From the NCBI GenBank assembly GCA_963772375.1, contig CAVYXG010000005.1:310001-374000 (forward strand): DNA of 64,000 nucleotides, read 5' to 3'. Shown here one piece after another: positions 7,976 through 16,225 of the stretch. The translations under genes were made by a program, and so were the position numbers. Numbering within the stretch: position 1 is the first letter of the stretch; every line of letters starts with the position of its first letter. The DNA is from DATBHM01 sp963772375. GTDB lineage: Bacteria > Actinomycetota > UBA4738 > JACQTL01. The notes below the pieces were generated by a model, which ran no database searches, had not been told where the DNA came from, and was given only the letters and a program-made list of their open reading frames with translations.

Positions 7976-10900
7976 ATGCGTCGTTCCTGGATCGTCGTCA
8001 GCGTGTTCGTCATGTTCGGGCTGTTCGTCGGGCAGCCGATCCCCGCGGGTGCCCGAACCGCACCGACGGCCCTGCGCCGTACGCCGTCGAAGATCGACTA
8101 CGTCGTGCTCAGCACGATCCAGAAGGCGAAGCAGATTCGGGCGAGCGCCCAAAGGGCCGAACGGGAGGGCGCGCTCCTCGTCCCGTCGGTCGCGAGGGCC
8201 TCGAACACGTTCGTCCACGTCCGGCCGAACGCCTCGGTCGAGATCCTTGTGCACTCCGTGCGGCCGGCCACGGCGACGCAGCTCGCGCAGCTGCGTCGAC
8301 TCGGTGCGACGCAGATCACGACGGCCCACCGCCTGGCCCGGTTCCGCATGCCGAAGATCGGCATGACCGACGCCTGGGTGCCCATCGACGCGGTCCGGGC
8401 CGCAGCGGCGTTTCCGTGGGTCGTCGCGATCACCCCGCCGGACTACGGCGCGTCGGACGCCGGGTTCGGCACGCTGGTCAGCGAGGGCGTGGCCCTGCAC
8501 CGGGCGGACACCGTCCAGGACGTGCGCGGCATCAACGGCGCGGGGGTGACGGTGGGAGTCAGCTCGAACGGCGTCAGCAGCATCTCCGCGTCGCAGACGG
8601 CGGGCGAGCTCCCCTCGACGGTGACGGTGGACGACTCCGGATCCGGCGACGAGGGGACCGCCATGCTCGAGATCGTCGCGGACATGGCCCCGGGCGCCGG
8701 GCTGGTGTTCGACGCCTCGAACGGCCTCACCGACTACACCAACTCGCTGCAGAACCTCGCGACGAAGTCCAACGTCATCGCCGAGGACCTCGCCTTCGAC
8801 GGTGAGCCCGCCTTCCAGGAGGGCGTCGGCGCGCAAACCGGCGACAACATCGCCGCCACCGGGGTGTCGGTGGAGTCCTCCGCGGGCAACCGCGCGCAGA
8901 ACCACGTGGCGCGGGTGGCCGCGGTGGGCACCGGAACGGGGCCGGACGGGACCTCGTTCTCCTCGACGCCGAGCGGGTGTGCGAACACCCCCGACAACGT
9001 CATCGACATCGACCCCGGCTCGGGCACCGCGTTCGATCTGGTGCTCGGCAACGACGGGAACGGGAACGGGACGTCGTTCACCCTGCAGTGGAGCGAGCCC
9101 CGCGCGATCTTCCCCACGGCCGGCCAGGGCGGGTTCACCGACCTGAACCTCTACGTCATGAACACGACCCTGACCCAGTGCCTCGCCCAGAGCGCGGGCG
9201 TGCAGTCGAACGGCCAGGGCGACACGATCGAGCAGTTGGTCACCCCGGCGGGACTGTCCGGGACGCCGGTCAAGCTCGTCGTGGACGTCCAGGGGACGAG
9301 CAGCGCCGTCTCGGCGCCGCTCATCGACCTCAGGTGGCGGAACGACAGCAGCCAAACCGACCCCACCACGGCGGCGGGGAGCCTGAACCCGGACTCCAAC
9401 TACACGGGCGTGGCCGACGCGGTCGCTGCCGTGAACGCCAACTCCGGCAACCTGGAGGGGTTCAGCAGCCAGGGACCCGTGCAGCTCGTCACCACGAGCC
9501 AGTGCCCGGGCGGGGGGGCGGGCCCGTGCACCGGCGTGGCCGGCCCCGGGCAGCAGACGTTCCAGCAGCCGGTGTGGGCGGGGGCCGACGGGGTCACGGT
9601 GTCCGGCGCCGGCGGGTTCGGGTCGCCCTTCTTCGGGACCTCGGCCGCGGCGCCCAGCGCGGCCGGGTGCGAGGCCCTGCTGCGCAGCTCGCCGCAGTCC
9701 ACGGCGAACGCCTCGCCGGCCACGACGAATGCGCGGCTCGCCGCGACCGCCGTCGGGCCACCCAACCCGAACGTGACCGGTGCCGGGACGCTCGACTGCC
9801 TGGCGGCGGCGAACCGGCCGCCGGTGGCGAACGCGGGCGGCCCCTACACCACCGACGAGGGCCAGAACGTCACGCTGAACGGCACCGGGAGCTCCGACCC
9901 CGACACGGGCGACTCCATCGCCTCGTTCGCCTGGGATCTCGACGACGACGGGACGTTCGAGACGCCCGGTGCGACACCGACGTTCGACGCGGTCGGCCAG
10001 GACGGGGTGTTCACGGTCGGCCTTCAGGTGACCGACCAGGCGGGGGCGACGGCCACCACGACCACCACCGTTCGCGTGAACAACGTGGCGCCGACGGTGG
10101 CGTTCACCGCGACGTCCCCGGTGGCCGAGGACTCGGCCACGGCGATCGACGGAACGGTCACCGATCCGGGGTGGCTCGACCTCCTCACCGCCACGATCGA
10201 CTTCGGCGACGGGACCGGCCCGCAGGCGCTCGCCGGGACGTACACGAGCACGCCACACGGGCTGGCGAAGCTCGCGTTCTCCACCTCGCACGTGTACGGC
10301 GACAACTCGAGCGACGCCTCGCACTACACGGTCGAGATCTGCGGCTCGGACGACGACACGACAACCTGCCTCGACCACGTCGTTCGGGTGACCAACGTCG
10401 ACCCGGATGCCCACATCACCTCGCCGGCCTCCCCCGCGTTCTTCCACGCCGGCGAGACGGTCCACTTCACCGGCACGTCCTTCGACCAGGGATCCGACGA
10501 CCGGACCACGACCTGGGACTTCGACGACGGGACGGTCGTCTCCTCGACCTCGTTCGACAACGGGTCCACGCCCGACCCCCCGAACTCCCCGAGCGTGAAT
10601 CCCCGGACCGTGACGGACGCGAAGGACCACGTGTTCACCGCGTGCCTGTACACGATCCAGTTCTCGGCGACCGACGACGACGGGGGCGCCTCGCCGGTTG
10701 ACTCGATCGTCGTCGTGATCCGGGGGAATGCCACCAGGGCCCAGGACTCGGGGTACTGGAAGAAGCAGCTCGACGGAAATCCGACCGCCCAGATCACGCC
10801 GGCGACCCTGCTCTGCTACCTGGAGATCGCCGGGTTCACGTCGGGCGTGTTCGACGAGCTGCGGAACGCGTCGACCATCCCCGCCGCGCTCGGGGTGATC

Positions 10901-11149
10901 GACCCGAAGAGCTTCGATGTTCGGGTCAAAGAGTTCGACCGGGAGCTCCTCACCGCCTGGCTGAACTTCGCGAACGGCGCGGTCGACTTCACGGACACGG
11001 CGAGGACGGGCGGCCACACGACGATCAGCTTCGCCGCCGAGGTGGCCCAGGCGGAGGCGCTCCGGGCGAACCCAGCGACCACGAAGCAGCAGCTCGACAA
11101 GCAGCGGGAGATCCTGAACCAGTTCAACCACCTGAAGAACCACCAGTAG
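7976..11149 (+). CDS. secreted subtilisin-fold (S8-like) protein with PKD domains and substituted triad
   Basis: Exported protein of 1057 residues from the ATG at 7976. The signal peptide covers residues 1-26 (core IVVSVFVMFGLFVG, cleavage after PAGA). Residues about 175-590 carry the peptidase S8 fold: the oxyanion SAGN segment and the nucleophile motif FFGTSAAAPSAAG with Ser556. The first triad position lies in VTVGVSSNGVSS and is Asn198 instead of Asp. The His position lies in GSGDEGTAMLEIVADMAPGA and is Glu226. PKD-type beta domains follow (about 615-710, then two less regular repeats with DFGDGTG and WDFDDGT). A unique C-terminal domain starts at SGYWKKQLDG. It may be a modified serine protease, or a catalytically dead binding protein. 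Confidence 0.85.
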   Translation: MRRSWIVVSVFVMFGLFVGQPIPAGARTAPTALRRTPSKIDYVVLSTIQKAKQIRASAQRAEREGALLVPSVARASNTFVHVRPNASVEILVHSVRPATATQLAQLRRLGATQITTAHRLARFRMPKIGMTDAWVPIDAVRAAAAFPWVVAITPPDYGASDAGFGTLVSEGVALHRADTVQDVRGINGAGVTVGVSSNGVSSISASQTAGELPSTVTVDDSGSGDEGTAMLEIVADMAPGAGLVFDASNGLTDYTNSLQNLATKSNVIAEDLAFDGEPAFQEGVGAQTGDNIAATGVSVESSAGNRAQNHVARVAAVGTGTGPDGTSFSSTPSGCANTPDNVIDIDPGSGTAFDLVLGNDGNGNGTSFTLQWSEPRAIFPTAGQGGFTDLNLYVMNTTLTQCLAQSAGVQSNGQGDTIEQLVTPAGLSGTPVKLVVDVQGTSSAVSAPLIDLRWRNDSSQTDPTTAAGSLNPDSNYTGVADAVAAVNANSGNLEGFSSQGPVQLVTTSQCPGGGAGPCTGVAGPGQQTFQQPVWAGADGVTVSGAGGFGSPFFGTSAAAPSAAGCEALLRSSPQSTANASPATTNARLAATAVGPPNPNVTGAGTLDCLAAANRPPVANAGGPYTTDEGQNVTLNGTGSSDPDTGDSIASFAWDLDDDGTFETPGATPTFDAVGQDGVFTVGLQVTDQAGATATTTTTVRVNNVAPTVAFTATSPVAEDSATAIDGTVTDPGWLDLLTATIDFGDGTGPQALAGTYTSTPHGLAKLAFSTSHVYGDNSSDASHYTVEICGSDDDTTTCLDHVVRVTNVDPDAHITSPASPAFFHAGETVHFTGTSFDQGSDDRTTTWDFDDGTVVSSTSFDNGSTPDPPNSPSVNPRTVTDAKDHVFTACLYTIQFSATDDDGGASPVDSIVVVIRGNATRAQDSGYWKKQLDGNPTAQITPATLLCYLEIAGFTSGVFDELRNASTIPAALGVIDPKSFDVRVKEFDRELLTAWLNFANGAVDFTDTARTGGHTTISFAAEVAQAEALRANPATTKQQLDKQREILNQFNHLKNHQ

Positions 11150-11175
11150 CCCGGGACTCGGGTCACACGGCGACG

Positions 11176-11198
11176 GCGGGGCGTACCGCACACCCCGC
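11176..11198. terminator. possible terminator hairpin after the S8-like gene
   Basis: GCGGGG at 11176-11181 pairs with CCCCGC at 11193-11198 around an 11-base loop, 26 bases after the stop codon. No T-tract follows. Confidence 0.3.
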
Positions 11199-11316
11199 AA
11201 CCGCCCGGCCGTTCCCGATCCGAACTTCAGCCATCGCGGACTCGGCGCTCGATAGGGTTCCCCGATGGGACGACCGACCCGGACCGGGCCGGCCGATGAC
11301 GACGGGAGGTTCTCAG

Positions 11317-11859
11317 GTGGGTTCGAGGCGATGGATCGCGCTCGCAGCCGTTGCGCTCGGCACGACGGTCGGCGCCGTGGGGATCGCGGCCGGGGCGGCG
11401 CACCGCGCGGCTGGAACGACGAGCATCACCGGCGGCGCGGTCGACCAGGTCCGGATGGTCCGATCGACCGCGCCGTTCAAGACCAATGGCGGGACGTGGA
11501 AGACGATCCCCGGCGCAAGGACCACGATCTCGGTGCCCACGGGGCACACGGCCGACATCCTCGCGCGATTCAACGGAGGCTTCGACTGCGCGGCCGACGA
11601 CGGCAGCCCGACCGGGACGTGCTCCGTCCGGATCCTGATCGGGTCGGCGGAAGGCCAGCCGGCCACCGACACGACCCTCGCGGTGGGCCAGGTGCAGGCC
11701 GGCAACAGCCAGGGGCTGATGACCGCCACCGTGGAACGCTCACGGGGGCCCGTCCGGCACGGGACCTACAAGGTCGTGGTGCAGGAACGCACGAGCAGCC
11801 CGCTGATCGGCGTGGAGTTCGACAGCTGGCACCTGACGGTGGAGCGCATCGAGGGCTAG
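11317..11859 (+). CDS. secreted protein, copy 2 of a paralogous pair
   Basis: Exported protein of 180 residues. I choose the GTG at 11317 because GGGAGG lies seven bases upstream and because it gives exactly the length and N-terminal layout of the copy at 7232 (MGSRRW against MRSRRL); an ATG at 11296 precedes that ribosome site. The signal peptide is Ala/Gly-rich and ends near AAGAAHRA. Shared blocks include APFKTNGGTWKTIPGA, DCAADDGSPTGTCSVRI and SSPLIGVEFDSWHLTVERI, with both cysteines retained. Function unknown. Confidence 0.85.
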   Translation: MGSRRWIALAAVALGTTVGAVGIAAGAAHRAAGTTSITGGAVDQVRMVRSTAPFKTNGGTWKTIPGARTTISVPTGHTADILARFNGGFDCAADDGSPTGTCSVRILIGSAEGQPATDTTLAVGQVQAGNSQGLMTATVERSRGPVRHGTYKVVVQERTSSPLIGVEFDSWHLTVERIEG

Positions 11860-11875
11860 CTGCGCGGATTGCAGT

Positions 11876-11909
11876 GCGGAGGGCGGGGCCTGCAGGCCCC
11901 GCCCTCCGC
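11876..11909. terminator. perfect 34-base palindrome, bidirectional terminator
   Basis: Positions 11876-11909 are a perfect palindrome centred on TGCA, with very GC-rich arms (GCGGAGGGCGGGG on the left). It lies between the converging secreted-protein and doxX genes, 17 and 19 bases from their stop codons. Position and symmetry fit a shared terminator. Confidence 0.7.
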
Positions 11910-11927
11910 TGGGCGGCCCGGGGAGCG

Positions 11928-12548
11928 TCAGGCCGTCACGGCGTCGCCCGCTGGGATCCGCGAGCGCTGGAAGACCTTCCCGGGCTCCCACGGTGTGCCG
12001 AGGGCCGGCAGCAGCCAGCGGTCGACGCCGTAGTAGCCCGCGTTCCGCCAGGCCAGGACCAGCAGCATCTCGAAGACCATGAACAGCGGGTTCACGCCCG
12101 CGACGCCGGCGAGGCCGAACGTCGTGGTCAGGATCGCAGCGGAGAACGCCGCGATGCCGGTCAGGATCCCGAAGATGAGGCCGATCCCGATGGCCACCTC
12201 GCCGAGCGCGATGACCGGGGCGAGCCAGGCGCCGCCGTGCGACAGCCAGTGCAGGAACGACGCGTACCAGCCGTAGTTCACGGCAGCGCGCTCGCCGCCG
12301 GCTCCCTGAAGCGCGAAGCCGGCGAACCCCTTCAGGCCGGCCGAGGACCGCAGCCACGACTGGTCGGTGTAGGCGAACTTCCACGTGAACGTCCCGCCGG
12401 AGGTTCCCGTGATCTTCTCGAACCCGGCGTGCAGCCACTGGTAGCCGAGCCACACCCGGACCACCAGCCAGATCAGCCCCGCGTTGGGCGAGGCGAAGAG
12501 CCACTTCGCTGGCTTGGGCTCCTCGTAGTAGGTGACGGACTGTGCCAT
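11928..12548 (-). CDS. DoxX family membrane protein
   Basis: Integral membrane protein of 206 residues; the ATG at 12548 has AGGAGG seven bases upstream. The helix starting LIWLVVRVWLGYQWLHAGFEK and later helices (ALGEVAIGIGLIFGILTGIA, VNPLFMVFEMLLVLAWRNAG) match the DoxX/TQO small-subunit family. Members are linked to thiosulfate:quinone oxidoreductase or to membrane redox-stress complexes, but most have no proven role. The upstream gap holds a periodic set of GGGAC repeats that could regulate it. Confidence 0.8.
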   Translation of the reverse strand: MAQSVTYYEEPKPAKWLFASPNAGLIWLVVRVWLGYQWLHAGFEKITGTSGGTFTWKFAYTDQSWLRSSAGLKGFAGFALQGAGGERAAVNYGWYASFLHWLSHGGAWLAPVIALGEVAIGIGLIFGILTGIAAFSAAILTTTFGLAGVAGVNPLFMVFEMLLVLAWRNAGYYGVDRWLLPALGTPWEPGKVFQRSRIPAGDAVTA

Positions 12549-12629
12549 CTCGCTCCCTCCTTTCAACGACCTGTGCATGGTCGGCGCCGGAGAGGCGACT
12601 CAGATCTGCCGTATGACCCGGCTGTGATT

Positions 12630-12700
12630 GGGACTTCTCGGGACCCGGAGGGACCTTTGGCCGGATGCGTCGGGACCTTCCCCGGGACCTCCGCAAGGAC
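12630..12700. promoter_or_regulatory. helically phased GGAC repeats upstream of doxX
   Basis: GGAC cores start at 12631, 12641, 12651, 12673, 12685 and 12697, spaced about one helical turn apart, with one position (12663) degenerate as GGAT. The segment GGGACCTTTGGCC at 12650-12662 resembles the mycobacterial DosR box GGGACTTNNGNCCCT. The DevR-like gene ends at 12723, right beside the array. Binding by that regulator is inference. Confidence 0.4.
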
Positions 12701-12716
12701 CCGACGATGCGGGTCC
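12697..12716 (-). terminator. hairpin downstream of the devR-like gene
   Basis: GGACCCG (12697-12703) and CGGGTCC (12710-12716) pair around a six-base loop, seven bases past the devR-like stop codon on the minus strand. No T-tract is seen. It shares bases with the last GGAC repeat of the doxX upstream array. Confidence 0.4.
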
Positions 12717-12722
12717 CGGGGG

Positions 12723-13385
12723 TCAGGAGCCCGGGGTCGTCGTGTGGCGGGCCAGGTAGGCGGCGGCTTCGGCCCGCCGCGCCACCTCGAGCTTGGACAG
12801 GATGCTCGAGACGTAGTTCTTCACGGTCTTCTCGGCGAGCCGGAGGTCCTCGCCGATCTCCCGGTTGGTCTTGCCGTCGGCGACCTGCTGGAGGATGCGC
12901 TCTTCCTGCGGGGACAGGCGGGCGAGCTTCTCGTCCCGCATGAGGTGCTTGCCCCGGCGCAGGCGGTCCAGCACGGCGGCCGTCACAGCGGGATCGAGCA
13001 GACTCTTGCCCTCGCCCACCGACCGGATCGCCCGGACCAGCTCGCCGGATTTCACCTGCTTGAGCACGTACCCAGACGCCCCGGCCATGATCGAGGCGAA
13101 CAGCGCCTCGTCGTCGGCGAACGACGTGAGCATCAGCACCTTCGTGGCCGGCCGGCGGGTCCGGATCTCGCGGGTGGCCTCGATCCCCGAGCCGTCCTCC
13201 AGTCGAACGTCCATCACGACGACGTCCGGCCGGGACCGTTCGGCCTCGTCGATCGCCTCGCGGATCGAGCCGGCCTCCGCCGTGACCACGATGTCCTCGG
13301 TGGCCTGGAGCAGCGCACGGATGCCGGAACGGACCACCTCGTGGTCGTCGACCAGCATGACTCGCAGCGGTGGAGGCTTCGCCAC
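12723..13385 (-). CDS. NarL/LuxR-type response regulator, DevR (DosR)-like
   Basis: Two-component response regulator of 220 residues from the GTG at 13385. Receiver: acidic pair DDHE at 13-16, phosphoacceptor Asp59 in MDVRLEDGSG, Thr87 and Lys109. The LuxR helix-turn-helix spans about 155-200, and AEKTVKNYVSSILSKLEV closely resembles the recognition region of mycobacterial DevR/DosR, the hypoxia and dormancy regulator. No sensor kinase of the DevS type lies nearby, so it is an orphan here. It is divergent from hypA with an 81-base gap, beside the hydrogenase operon, and many DosR-regulon-type genes occur in this window. Confidence 0.85.
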   Translation of the reverse strand: MAKPPPLRVMLVDDHEVVRSGIRALLQATEDIVVTAEAGSIREAIDEAERSRPDVVVMDVRLEDGSGIEATREIRTRRPATKVLMLTSFADDEALFASIMAGASGYVLKQVKSGELVRAIRSVGEGKSLLDPAVTAAVLDRLRRGKHLMRDEKLARLSPQEERILQQVADGKTNREIGEDLRLAEKTVKNYVSSILSKLEVARRAEAAAYLARHTTTPGS

Positions 13386-13466
13386 GGAGCCATGGTGCCA
13401 TCCCCGGGCACCCCACGGCAACGACCCTCGGTGGTCGGATGCGACGGGTACCCTGCCTTCTCGCCG

Positions 13467-13820
13467 ATGCACGAGCTGGACCTGGCACAGCGGATCGTCG
13501 ACGCGGCCGTCGAGGCCGCCGGAGGACTGCGCCTGCGGACCATCGAGGTCAGGATCGGCGCGCGGCTGGCGGCCGACCCGGAACTGCTCCGCGAGGCGTT
13601 CGACCTCGCCGCGACGGGAACGCCGGCCGAGGACGCGACGCTCGTCGCGACCGTCGCGCCGATCCACGTCTCCTGCCGCGCATGTGGCGCAGCCTCGGAT
13701 GCCGTCGACGGTCTGGCGCCGTGCAGCCGATGCGGCTCGTTCGACGTCGCGCGGCGGGGGGGCGGCGGGATCGAGATCGAATCGATCCGGGTCAGCGAGC
13801 CGGGATCCGCTCCGTCGTGA
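13467..13820 (+). CDS. hypA: hydrogenase nickel-incorporation protein HypA
   Basis: Nickel metallochaperone of 117 residues that delivers Ni to the [NiFe] hydrogenase large subunit. The N-terminal MHEL supplies the Met1/His2 nickel site. The zinc site is the pair CRACG and CSRCG in the C-terminal half. The length is normal for HypA. The 3' end overlaps the hoxW-like protease gene by 29 bases on the opposite strand. It is the only hyp gene in the window; hypB-F must lie elsewhere. Confidence 0.9.
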   Translation: MHELDLAQRIVDAAVEAAGGLRLRTIEVRIGARLAADPELLREAFDLAATGTPAEDATLVATVAPIHVSCRACGAASDAVDGLAPCSRCGSFDVARRGGGGIEIESIRVSEPGSAPS

Positions 13821-14262
13821 GCGACCGATCCTCGACGATCGCCAGCACCGCGTCGAGGGCCGCCGGGAGCGCGCGCTTCACGGTGAGGGACAGGCGGTCG
13901 CCGGGTTCGATCGACTCGATCCCGACCGAGACGGCGTACCCGGCGGGAGCCCGGCCGTACACTCGTTCCGCCAGCCCCAGCAGCGCCGGCATCGACAGGT
14001 GATGGGACCACGCGGGTGAACCGGGCTGGGGGAGGACGCGCGACGTGGCCACGCGCCCGGGCGCGACCCGGAGGTCCCCGTCCACGAACACCACGCGATC
14101 CACGGCGGCGACGTCCTCGGCGAGCTCCGGCGTGAGCTGGTGGCACGCGCGCACCGCGGTTCCGGATGGGAGCGGGCCTTCTGCCAGCCGGTCGGCCACG
14201 TGCCGGCCGACGCCGTCGTCCGCCCGCAGAACGTTGCCGTACCCGAGGACGAGGACCTTCAT
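13792..14262 (-). CDS. hoxW: hydrogenase maturation endopeptidase (HoxW-like)
   Basis: Protein of 156 residues from the ATG at 14262. It belongs to the HycI/HyaD/HoxW aspartate-type peptidases, which remove the C-terminal extension of a [NiFe] large subunit after nickel insertion. LVLGYGNVLRADDGVG carries the first metal-sensing acidic residue, and VVFVDGD the second. Its ATG overlaps the hoxH stop codon by four bases (ATGA). It is the last gene of the hox operon, directly after its expected substrate. Confidence 0.88.
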   Translation of the reverse strand: MKVLVLGYGNVLRADDGVGRHVADRLAEGPLPSGTAVRACHQLTPELAEDVAAVDRVVFVDGDLRVAPGRVATSRVLPQPGSPAWSHHLSMPALLGLAERVYGRAPAGYAVSVGIESIEPGDRLSLTVKRALPAALDAVLAIVEDRSLTTERIPAR

Positions 14263-15689
14263 CCCCGGACGATCTCGTCGAGGACCCGCCCGCCCGCATC
14301 GAGCAGCTGCACGCGAAGCGGCATCTCGCCGAGGGCGTGACTGGAGCACGACAGGCACGGGTCGTAGCACCGGATGACGGCCTCGACGCGGTTCAGCATG
14401 GGCTCCTCGAGCTTGGCGCCGTTCACGTAGCGCATCGCGGCCTGCTGCACGCTCTTGTTCATCGCGAGGTTGTTGTGGCCGGTCGCGATCACGAGGTTCG
14501 CCCACTGCACGATGCCGTCATCGTCCACCCGATAGTGGTGAATGAGCGTGCCACGGGGGGCCTCGGCCACGCCGACGCCCTCGCTGCGGTTGATCCCCGC
14601 CTCGGAGCGGACGCGCGGCGAGAGCACCTCCGGGTCCGACAGGAGCTGCTCGATCATCTCGGTGCCGTGCAGCATCTCGATCAGACGGGCGTGGTGGTAG
14701 TGGAACGAGCTCGTCGCCGGCCGCCCGTAGCGGGCCCGGAACGCCTCGAGCTCGGCGTCGGCCCGCGGCGTGTCGAGCTTGTCGCCGACGTTCAGCCGGG
14801 CGAGCGGACCGACCCGGTAGACGCCCTTCGGGTAGCCGAGGGCCTTCCAGTACGTCGACTTCAGGTAGGACCATGGTTCGACCGCCTCGCCGAGGTACGT
14901 CCAATACGGCCGGGGGTCGATGCGGTCGGCGAGGAGCGACCCGTCGGCGTCCATGACCCGCAGCATCCCCTCGTCGAACCGCGTCGTGCCGTCCCAGTCG
15001 ACGAGCGCCATGAACGCCGAGTCGAACTGCCCGAACCAGGCCGCCTCCTCCGCCCGGTCGGCGAGCGTCGAGCCGAACCAGTCGAGCGTCCGCTGGATGC
15101 GGTCCATCGTGTCGGGCACGGTGGCGAGGATCCGGTCGCGGGTCTCGACCGAGAGCGGCGCGTCGACGCCGCCGGGCACGACCCACGCCGGATGGATCCG
15201 CTTGCCGCCCAGCCACTCGATGATCTGCTGGCCGAACTTCCGCACCGCGACGCCGTCCCGCGCGAGCTCCGGCCGCTCCCCGAAGACACCGACGAGGTTC
15301 CGCTGCACTGGGTCCGCGTCGAAGCCGAACAGCAGGTCGGGCGAGGACAGGTGGAAGAAGCTCAATGCGTGCGACTGCACCACCTGCGCGAGGTTCATCA
15401 CCCGGCGGAGACTGAGCGCGGCGGGGGGCGGCTCGACGGCGAGGATCTCGTCGCACGCCTTCGACGACGCCATCAAATGGCTCACCGGGCAGATCCCGCA
15501 GATCCGCGCCATCAGCGACGGCATCTCGTGGACCGGCCGGCCCTGGGAGATCCGTTCGAACCCCCGGAACTGCGTCACGTGGAACCGCGCGTCCGCGACC
15601 TCGCCGTTTTCGTCGAGGTGGATCGTGATCTTCGAATGGCCCTCGATCCGGGTGATCGGATCGATGACGATCTCGCGCGGCTCCGGCAT
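14259..15689 (-). CDS. hoxH: [NiFe] hydrogenase large subunit HoxH (group 3d)
   Basis: Catalytic subunit of 476 residues of a cytoplasmic NAD-linked bidirectional hydrogenase. The ATG at 15689 follows GGGAGGTGA. The N-terminal nickel motif RICGICPVSH holds Cys64 and Cys67; the C-terminal motif DPCLSCSSH holds Cys445 and Cys448. Twenty-five residues follow His451, the expected extension removed by the maturation protease encoded next. Sequence style and the E-F-U-Y-H gene order place it in group 3d. The preceding hoxY ends five bases upstream. Confidence 0.95.
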   Translation of the reverse strand: MPEPREIVIDPITRIEGHSKITIHLDENGEVADARFHVTQFRGFERISQGRPVHEMPSLMARICGICPVSHLMASSKACDEILAVEPPPAALSLRRVMNLAQVVQSHALSFFHLSSPDLLFGFDADPVQRNLVGVFGERPELARDGVAVRKFGQQIIEWLGGKRIHPAWVVPGGVDAPLSVETRDRILATVPDTMDRIQRTLDWFGSTLADRAEEAAWFGQFDSAFMALVDWDGTTRFDEGMLRVMDADGSLLADRIDPRPYWTYLGEAVEPWSYLKSTYWKALGYPKGVYRVGPLARLNVGDKLDTPRADAELEAFRARYGRPATSSFHYHHARLIEMLHGTEMIEQLLSDPEVLSPRVRSEAGINRSEGVGVAEAPRGTLIHHYRVDDDGIVQWANLVIATGHNNLAMNKSVQQAAMRYVNGAKLEEPMLNRVEAVIRCYDPCLSCSSHALGEMPLRVQLLDAGGRVLDEIVRG

Positions 15690-15694
15690 CCCGC

Positions 15695-16225
15695 TCACCT
15701 CCCGAACCTGGCCCCACGGGCCTCGGGCTCGCGTCCGTCGAGGAGGTCGACGATGAGGCCGTAGATGAGGTCGGCCGAAGGCGGGCATCCCGGCAGGAAC
15801 ACGTCGACCTGCACGACCCGGTGCACCGGCATGGCCTTCGGCAGCAGCTTCGGGACGACCTCGGTGGGGATCCCCGGGTTGTGGGTGACGTTCTCGACGT
15901 AGGCCCGCTGCAGGATCGGGAGCGTGCCGATCGGCGAGCGCATGCCCGGGACGTTGGAGGTCACCGCGCAGTCGCCGAGCGACACGAGCGTCGTGGTCCG
16001 CTCCCGGATCAGCCGGATCTTGTGGAGGTCCTCCTCGCTCGAGACCGCGCCCTCCACCAGGCAGACATCGACCCCCTCCGGGTACTCCTTGGTGTCGACG
16101 AGCGGGCTGTACACGATGTCGGCACGCTCGGCGATCTCGAACAGCCGCTCGTCCATGTCGAGCAGCGACATGTGGCACCCCGAGCATCCGTCGAGCCAGA
16201 CCGTGGCGAGCTTCGGGCGCGTCAC
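15695..16225 (-). CDS. hoxY: [NiFe] hydrogenase small subunit HoxY
   Basis: Small subunit of 176 residues that carries the proximal [4Fe-4S] cluster. The ligands are the two cysteines of DGCSGCHMSLLD, the Cys of GDCAVTSNVPGM and the Cys of PGCPPSADLIY. The GTG at 16225 shares GTGA with the hoxU stop, which fixes the start. There is no signal peptide or medial/distal cluster domain, as expected for soluble group 3 enzymes. Confidence 0.93.
   Translation of the reverse strand: MTRPKLATVWLDGCSGCHMSLLDMDERLFEIAERADIVYSPLVDTKEYPEGVDVCLVEGAVSSEEDLHKIRLIRERTTTLVSLGDCAVTSNVPGMRSPIGTLPILQRAYVENVTHNPGIPTEVVPKLLPKAMPVHRVVQVDVFLPGCPPSADLIYGLIVDLLDGREPEARGARFGR

Noticed and set aside
7856..11200. Very long open frame on the minus strand opposite the S8-like gene
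   Set aside because: Low-complexity Arg/Gly/Val-rich translation with no motif. It mirrors a clearly coding gene with signal peptide and domains; GC-rich codon bias keeps the opposite frame open.
11296..11316. ATG at 11296 as the start of the second secreted paralogue
   Set aside because: The ribosome site lies downstream of it, and the GTG at 11317 gives the same length as the paralogue.
11740..13488. 582-codon minus-strand frame overlapping doxX and devR
   Set aside because: It is out of frame with both recognised proteins and spans their intergenic control region.
14259..16225. Membrane-bound uptake (group 1) hydrogenase
   Set aside because: The small subunit has no Tat signal and is short; HoxE/F/U diaphorase genes are present; motifs fit the soluble NAD-linked group 3d.
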